From Hydrogenophaga sp. (GTDB lineage Bacteria; Pseudomonadota; Gammaproteobacteria; Burkholderiales; Burkholderiaceae_C): 9,767 nucleotides of DNA. Below are positions 6,407 to 9,767 of this stretch, piece by piece. The stretch's first letter is position 1. Each line of letters opens with the position of its first letter. The translations under genes were made by a program, and so were the position numbers. Below the pieces are notes generated by a model. It did no database searches, was not told where the DNA came from, and saw nothing but the letters and a program-made list of their open reading frames with translations. The stretch lies in contig JAJNQE010000111.1 of the NCBI GenBank assembly GCA_021154985.1, forward strand, positions 1 to 9,767, read 5' to 3'.

Positions 6407-6841
6407 ATGTACGCCGTCAACGTCAGAGACCATTTCATGATCGCCCACAGCTTCCAGGGGGCCGTGTTCGGCCCGGCGCAGCGCATGCACGGCGCCACCT
6501 ACGTGGTCGACCTGGAACTGAGGCGCGAGACGTTGGATGCCGACGGCATCGTGGTCGACATCGGCTTGGCCACGCAGGTGCTGCGCGAAGAACTCGCCGC
6601 GCTCAACTTTCGCAACCTCGACGAGGAACCCCAGTTCAAGGGCCGCAACACCACCACCGAATTTCTGGCCCGCCTGATCTTCGATCGCGTGGCCGCAAGG
6701 CTGGCCGCCGGCGCACTGGGCGCCAACGCCTTGCCCTCCACAAGCTCGGCCGGCGTGCAGCACATCCGCGTGACGCTGAACGAATCGCACGTGGCTTGGG
6801 CTTCGTACGAGGGTGCCGTGCCGGTGCGCGCCCCCGCGTGA
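6407..6841 (+). CDS. Divergent 6-pyruvoyl/6-carboxytetrahydropterin synthase homologue lacking canonical catalytic residues
   Basis: This 144-residue protein has the tunnelling (T-fold) PTPS/QueD sequence pattern; canonical members convert dihydroneopterin triphosphate into 6-pyruvoyl- or 6-carboxy-tetrahydropterin. Retained features are the first zinc-type His in MIAHSF (His14), His28 of the HGH position, VVDIG (49-53), the NTTTE-type segment (81-85) and the pterin-anchoring Glu126 in NESHVAWASYEG. Changed features are the second His of HGH (Ala30), the catalytic Cys four residues before His28 (Ala24) and the Asp-His dyad (Asn67-Phe68 in LNFRNLDE). It is therefore likely to bind a pterin or pyrimidine but to catalyse a different reaction, or with a different mechanism. 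AAGAGAA at 6393-6399 is the probable ribosome binding site. The stop overlaps the GTG start of the glycosyltransferase. Confidence 0.85.
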   Translation: MYAVNVRDHFMIAHSFQGAVFGPAQRMHGATYVVDLELRRETLDADGIVVDIGLATQVLREELAALNFRNLDEEPQFKGRNTTTEFLARLIFDRVAARLAAGALGANALPSTSSAGVQHIRVTLNESHVAWASYEGAVPVRAPA

Positions 6842-7884
6842 GCGCCTGCTGCTTCCTGATCCCGGGCGACTGGAACACGCCCACCGGCGGCTACACCTAC
6901 GACCGCCGGCTGGTCCAGGCCATGCGCGAAGCCGGCTGGCGGGTCGACGTGTTATCGCTCAGCGGCCCCTGGCCGCACCCCGACGCCGCGGCGCTCGCCG
7001 CCGCCGAAGCGAGCGTGGCCTCGCTGGCCGACGGCACGCTGGTGGTGGTCGATGGCCTGGCCTTTGGCGCGCTCGATGGGCTCGCGGCGCGGCACGCCCG
7101 GCGCCTGCGCTGGGTGGCGCTGGTGCACCATCCGCTGCACCTGGAAACCGGTCTGACCGAGACCACACGCCAACAACTCCGGGAACTTGAAACCCGGGCG
7201 CTGCACCACACCCGCCGGGTGGTGGTGACCAGCGAGAGCACCGCGCTGGACGTGGCGGCAATGGGCGTGCCTTCACCGAAGATCGCCGTGGTCGAGCCCG
7301 GCACCGACCCGGTGGCCATGGCGTCACCGCCTGCCCCGCAAGACGGCCCGCTGCGCCTGCTCTGCGTGGCCACGCTCACCCCGCGCAAGGGTCACGCGCT
7401 GCTGCTGCAGGCGCTCACCGGGCTGACCCACCTCGACTGGACGCTTCACAACGTGGGCAGCGGCACCCGCGACCCGGACACCGCCGCCACTTTGAAAATG
7501 CTGGCCGCACCGCTGGGCGAGCGCGTGCAGTGGCATGGCGAGGTGGACGCCCAGGCGCTGCATGCGCACTACGCAGCCGCCGACGTGCTGGTGCTGCCCT
7601 CGCTCCACGAAGGTTTCGGCATGGTGGTCACCGAAGCCATCGCTCACGGCTTACCGGTCGTGGCCAGCGATGCCGGCGCACTCGCGCAGACGCTGCCGCC
7701 CGATGCCGGCCTGCAGGTGCCCGCTGGCGAGGTGGCGCCTTTGCAGGCTGCGCTGGCGCGCGTGTTGTCAGACCCCGCACTGCGCGAGCACCTGGCGGCG
7801 GGTGCCCGCGCAGCCGCACGGCGCTTGCCCACCTGGCCGCAGCAGGCCCGGCGATTTGCCGCCGTGCTGGAAGGCGTGGCATGA
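6838..7884 (+). CDS. Family 4 (GT-B) glycosyltransferase
   Basis: This 348-residue glycosyltransferase has the two-Rossmann GT-B fold and transfers a sugar from an activated nucleotide donor. The N-terminal domain starts at once with the strand CCFLIPGDW and the acceptor-side glycine loop TGGYTYDRRL (16-25). The donor domain carries VATLTPRKG (177-185, Arg183/Lys184 for the donor phosphates) and the retaining GT4 motif EGFGMVVTE (Glu258 to Glu266, E-x7-E), then HGLPVVASDAG. No membrane segment is seen. The start is a GTG whose bases overlap the stop of the pterin synthase homologue (GTGA), since the first beta-strand follows immediately. It overlaps the next gene as ATGA. By context the acceptor may be the pterin-like product; the sugar and acceptor are unproven. 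Confidence 0.9.
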   Translation: MSACCFLIPGDWNTPTGGYTYDRRLVQAMREAGWRVDVLSLSGPWPHPDAAALAAAEASVASLADGTLVVVDGLAFGALDGLAARHARRLRWVALVHHPLHLETGLTETTRQQLRELETRALHHTRRVVVTSESTALDVAAMGVPSPKIAVVEPGTDPVAMASPPAPQDGPLRLLCVATLTPRKGHALLLQALTGLTHLDWTLHNVGSGTRDPDTAATLKMLAAPLGERVQWHGEVDAQALHAHYAAADVLVLPSLHEGFGMVVTEAIAHGLPVVASDAGALAQTLPPDAGLQVPAGEVAPLQAALARVLSDPALREHLAAGARAAARRLPTWPQQARRFAAVLEGVA

Positions 7885-8768
7885 GCGGCGCCACGTTCAG
7901 CGCCGACTGGCTGCAGATGCGCGAGCCGTTCGATGCGCAGGCGCGCGACGGGGCCGCGGTCGAGCTGCAGCTGGTCGATCGGCTGGCCTCGCTGCGAAAG
8001 GGCGCCACCCATCCCCTGCGCGTGATCGACCTGGCCTGCGGCACCGGTGCCAACCTGCGCTGGCTCGCACCCCGGCTGCGGGGCGCACAACAGTGGCTGG
8101 TGGTGGACCACGATGCCGATCTGCTGCGTTGCTGGCCCGAGCGGCTGGCCAAGGTGAGCGAGGTCGGGCCTGACGCTGGCCTGCACCAGCCGTTGTCGTT
8201 CTCAGGCCCCGGGTTCGAGAGCAGCGTGGTGCGCCAGCAGATAGACCTGATGCAGGGGCTCGAATCCCTGCCGTGGCACGCGGCCGATCTCGTCACCGCG
8301 TCGGCCCTGCTCGACCTCGTGGGCACCGCCTGGCTGCACCGGCTGGCGGCCGCCTGCGCCGCGTCGCGCGTGGCCTTGCTCATGAGCCTGAACGTGGATG
8401 GTCGCCATGAGTGGACACCCGAAGACCCGGTGGACGCCACCGTGGGCCGGCTGTTTGCCGACCACCAGCAGCGCGACAAGGGACTGGGTCCGGCATTGGG
8501 CTGGCGGGCCGTGGCGGTGCTGCGGCAGGCGCTCGAATCGGCAGGCTACCGCGTGTTCACCGCCACCAGCGACTGGTGGGTGGACGGCGGTGCCAGCCCG
8601 CAGGCCCAAGCGATGCAATGCGCCTTGATCGACGGCATGGCGGCAGCGGCCAGCGAACAGTCCACTGGGTCGACCCCGGCGCTGCAGGTCTGGCGCCAGC
8701 GCCGGCTTGCCCTGGCCGCGCGCAGCCAGCTGCGGGTCGGCCACCTCGACCTGCTGGCGCTTCCCTAG
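7881..8768 (+). CDS. Class I SAM-dependent methyltransferase
   Basis: This 295-residue methyltransferase carries a clear SAM-binding motif I, VIDLACGTGANLRWL (48-62), an acidic motif II residue in VVDHD (Asp76), and ADLVTASALLDLV (135-147) as the motif IV-like strand. Residues 1-45 form a helical lid, and the C-terminal third (about 225-295) has no recognised motif. It is predicted soluble. The ATG at 7881 overlaps the glycosyltransferase stop as ATGA, so the two are almost certainly translated together, and it ends the plus-strand cluster. Its TAG stop shares the four bases CTAG with the stop of the convergent RibD-like gene. Methylation of the cluster product is the contextual guess; the sequence does not reveal whether the target is O, N or C. 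Confidence 0.88.
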   Translation: MSGATFSADWLQMREPFDAQARDGAAVELQLVDRLASLRKGATHPLRVIDLACGTGANLRWLAPRLRGAQQWLVVDHDADLLRCWPERLAKVSEVGPDAGLHQPLSFSGPGFESSVVRQQIDLMQGLESLPWHAADLVTASALLDLVGTAWLHRLAAACAASRVALLMSLNVDGRHEWTPEDPVDATVGRLFADHQQRDKGLGPALGWRAVAVLRQALESAGYRVFTATSDWWVDGGASPQAQAMQCALIDGMAAAASEQSTGSTPALQVWRQRRLALAARSQLRVGHLDLLALP

Positions 8769-9679
8769 GAGCGCAGCTCCAGATCCCAGAGCATGTCGGG
8801 GCCGAGCGCCAGCGTGCTCGCCCTGGGGCGTGGGCAATCGGCCATCACGGCGTGGGCGGGTGCCTGCAGGCCCCGTCGCCCCTGGCCGATGAGCACCGGC
8901 GCCACCACGAGGTGCAGGCGATGCAGCGCACCGGCGGTGAAGAAGCGCGACACGGTGATGCCACCCCCTTCGACGAACAGCAGACGCAGGCCGCGCGCGG
9001 CCAGTGCGGCCACAGCGCGCTGCGGGTGGTAGCCAGCTGCTCCATCGTTTGCGATCAGGCCGTCGACTGGCAACACCTCGGCGTGCACGGGAACTGGCCC
9101 CAAGCGCGCACGCGCCTGCGGGGCGTGGCGGCTGTCGCACACCCACAGCGTGGGCGCCTGGCCGTCGCGAAACACGCGCGAGAGTCCGTCCAGCCGCGCG
9201 GCGGGGTCCATCACCACGCGCACCGGCTGCGGACCGGGCACACGCCGGGTGGTCAGCTGCGGGTTGTCGGTGGCCACGGTGCCGGCACCCACCAGCACGG
9301 CGTCGCACAGCGCGCGCAGGCGGTGCAGGTGCAGCAGGCAATGGGCGCCGTTGACGTAGTAAGAGTCGCCGGTGAGCGTGGCGACAAAACCGTCCAGGCT
9401 CTGGCCGAGCTGGGCCACCACAAAAGGCGGCTGGTCGCTGGCGGCACGCTGGCGCTCGCGGGCATCGAGCAGCGGCTTGTAGAGATCGAACAGGGCCGAG
9501 GCGCGCGCGCTGGGCTCACCACCCACATGCCAGCCTCGCTGGGCGCTGTGGCCCAGCTGCGTCGAACGCGTGCCGTCGCGAGCGCGCAGCATCTGCTGCC
9601 ACAGGCCGGGCCAGTCCAGCGGGAGGTCCGCCACGGCATCGCTGGTGGCGGGGGGAGAGGTCTGCACGGTGGTCAGCAT
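8765..9679 (-). CDS. RibD C-terminal-domain (dihydrofolate reductase-like) reductase, stand-alone
   Basis: This 304-residue protein has the RibD reductase fold, which in riboflavin synthesis reduces the ribosyl group of an aminopyrimidine with NADPH. Recognised segments are VVAQLGQSLDGFVA (87-100), LCDAVLVGAGTVATDNPQLTTR (124-145), VRVVMDP (153-159), LLFVEGGG (233-240) and LHLVVAPVLIG (255-265). The zinc deaminase domain of full RibD is absent: there is no HAE or PCxxxG motif. In its place residues 1-82 form an extension of unknown fold rich in Arg, Gln and Trp. The gene lies opposite the pterin-like cluster and converges with it, so it may act on the same pathway as a reductase of a pterin or pyrimidine intermediate. 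The start at 9679 is the best ATG but lacks a strong ribosome binding site. A role in primary riboflavin synthesis is less likely. Confidence 0.87.
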   Translation of the reverse strand: MLTTVQTSPPATSDAVADLPLDWPGLWQQMLRARDGTRSTQLGHSAQRGWHVGGEPSARASALFDLYKPLLDARERQRAASDQPPFVVAQLGQSLDGFVATLTGDSYYVNGAHCLLHLHRLRALCDAVLVGAGTVATDNPQLTTRRVPGPQPVRVVMDPAARLDGLSRVFRDGQAPTLWVCDSRHAPQARARLGPVPVHAEVLPVDGLIANDGAAGYHPQRAVAALAARGLRLLFVEGGGITVSRFFTAGALHRLHLVVAPVLIGQGRRGLQAPAHAVMADCPRPRASTLALGPDMLWDLELRS

Positions 9680-9737
9680 CGATTCATCATCGCATTCAGA
9701 CCCCGCCGTGGCGCCAAAAGCCGGAATAGCCCTCGAC
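9680..9737. other. Non-coding stretch upstream of the RibD-like gene
   Basis: This stretch, together with the bases up to 9767, holds no recognisable gene. It presumably carries the promoter region of the minus-strand RibD-like gene, but I see no convincing -35/-10 pair for that strand and no riboswitch-like fold. Confidence 0.4.
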
Positions 9738-9767
9738 TTGACGTCCGGCCCGCTCGCTGTCTATTTC
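9738..9767 (+). promoter_or_regulatory. Possible sigma-70 promoter reading out of the window
   Basis: TTGACG (9738-9743) is a five-of-six match to the -35 consensus. After 18 bases comes TATTTC (9762-9767), a weak -10 candidate at the very edge. It would drive a gene to the right, divergent from the RibD-like gene. Only the -35 half is good and the context beyond the edge is unseen. Confidence 0.25.

Noticed and set aside
6407..6841. Calling this gene queD or a true 6-carboxytetrahydropterin synthase
   Set aside because: The catalytic Cys, the Asp-His dyad and one zinc His are replaced, so the standard activity should not be assumed from family membership.
8202..9341. 379-codon minus-strand frame across the methyltransferase and RibD-like genes
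   Set aside because: It overlaps the real RibD-like gene on the same strand in another frame and reads as Ala/Arg/Gly-rich noise without motifs.
8765..9679. Calling this gene bifunctional ribD
   Set aside because: The deaminase domain and its zinc motif are absent; only the reductase half is recognisable.

Overview
This window comes from a GC-rich bacterium, most likely a betaproteobacterium of the Burkholderiales/Comamonadaceae type. That placement is inferred from the character of the GMP synthase, the strong G/C third-position codon bias and the densely packed operons; no rRNA gene is present to confirm it. Nearly all of the DNA is coding. I see no tRNA, rRNA, insertion sequence, phage gene or CRISPR array.

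Layout from left to right. (1) Positions 2-1393, plus strand: the 3' part of guaA (GMP synthase), followed after 16 bases by an FkbM-type SAM methyltransferase (1410-2168). (2) Positions 2182-5306, minus strand: a tight three-gene operon. It is transcribed from right to left as a CDP-alcohol phosphatidyltransferase, a secreted YceI-family protein and a five-helix membrane protein with an alkaline-phosphatase/sulfatase-fold domain. A possible 14-residue leader ORF lies in front of it. (3) Positions 5390-8768, plus strand, divergent from (2): a zinc-free MDR-type dehydrogenase, a divergent 6-pyruvoyl/6-carboxytetrahydropterin synthase homologue, a GT4 glycosyltransferase and a class I SAM methyltransferase. 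The last three are joined by a 3-base or smaller offset or by stop/start overlaps. (4) Positions 8765-9679, minus strand: a stand-alone RibD-type reductase, convergent with the methyltransferase and sharing the four bases CTAG with it. The last 88 bases hold no recognisable gene, only a possible outward promoter cut by the window edge.

The most interesting part is 5390-9679. A pterin-synthase-fold protein that lacks the catalytic residues of QueD/PTPS sits with a dehydrogenase, a pyrimidine/pterin-type reductase, a glycosyltransferase and a methyltransferase. Together they look like a pathway for a decorated (glycosylated, methylated) pterin- or pyrimidine-derived small molecule whose product I cannot name. 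The divergent lipid-type operon (2182-5306) may be an unrelated neighbour or may supply a lipid or envelope partner. guaA, which makes GMP and hence the GTP from which pterins derive, is a housekeeping neighbour, and I draw no functional link from its proximity.
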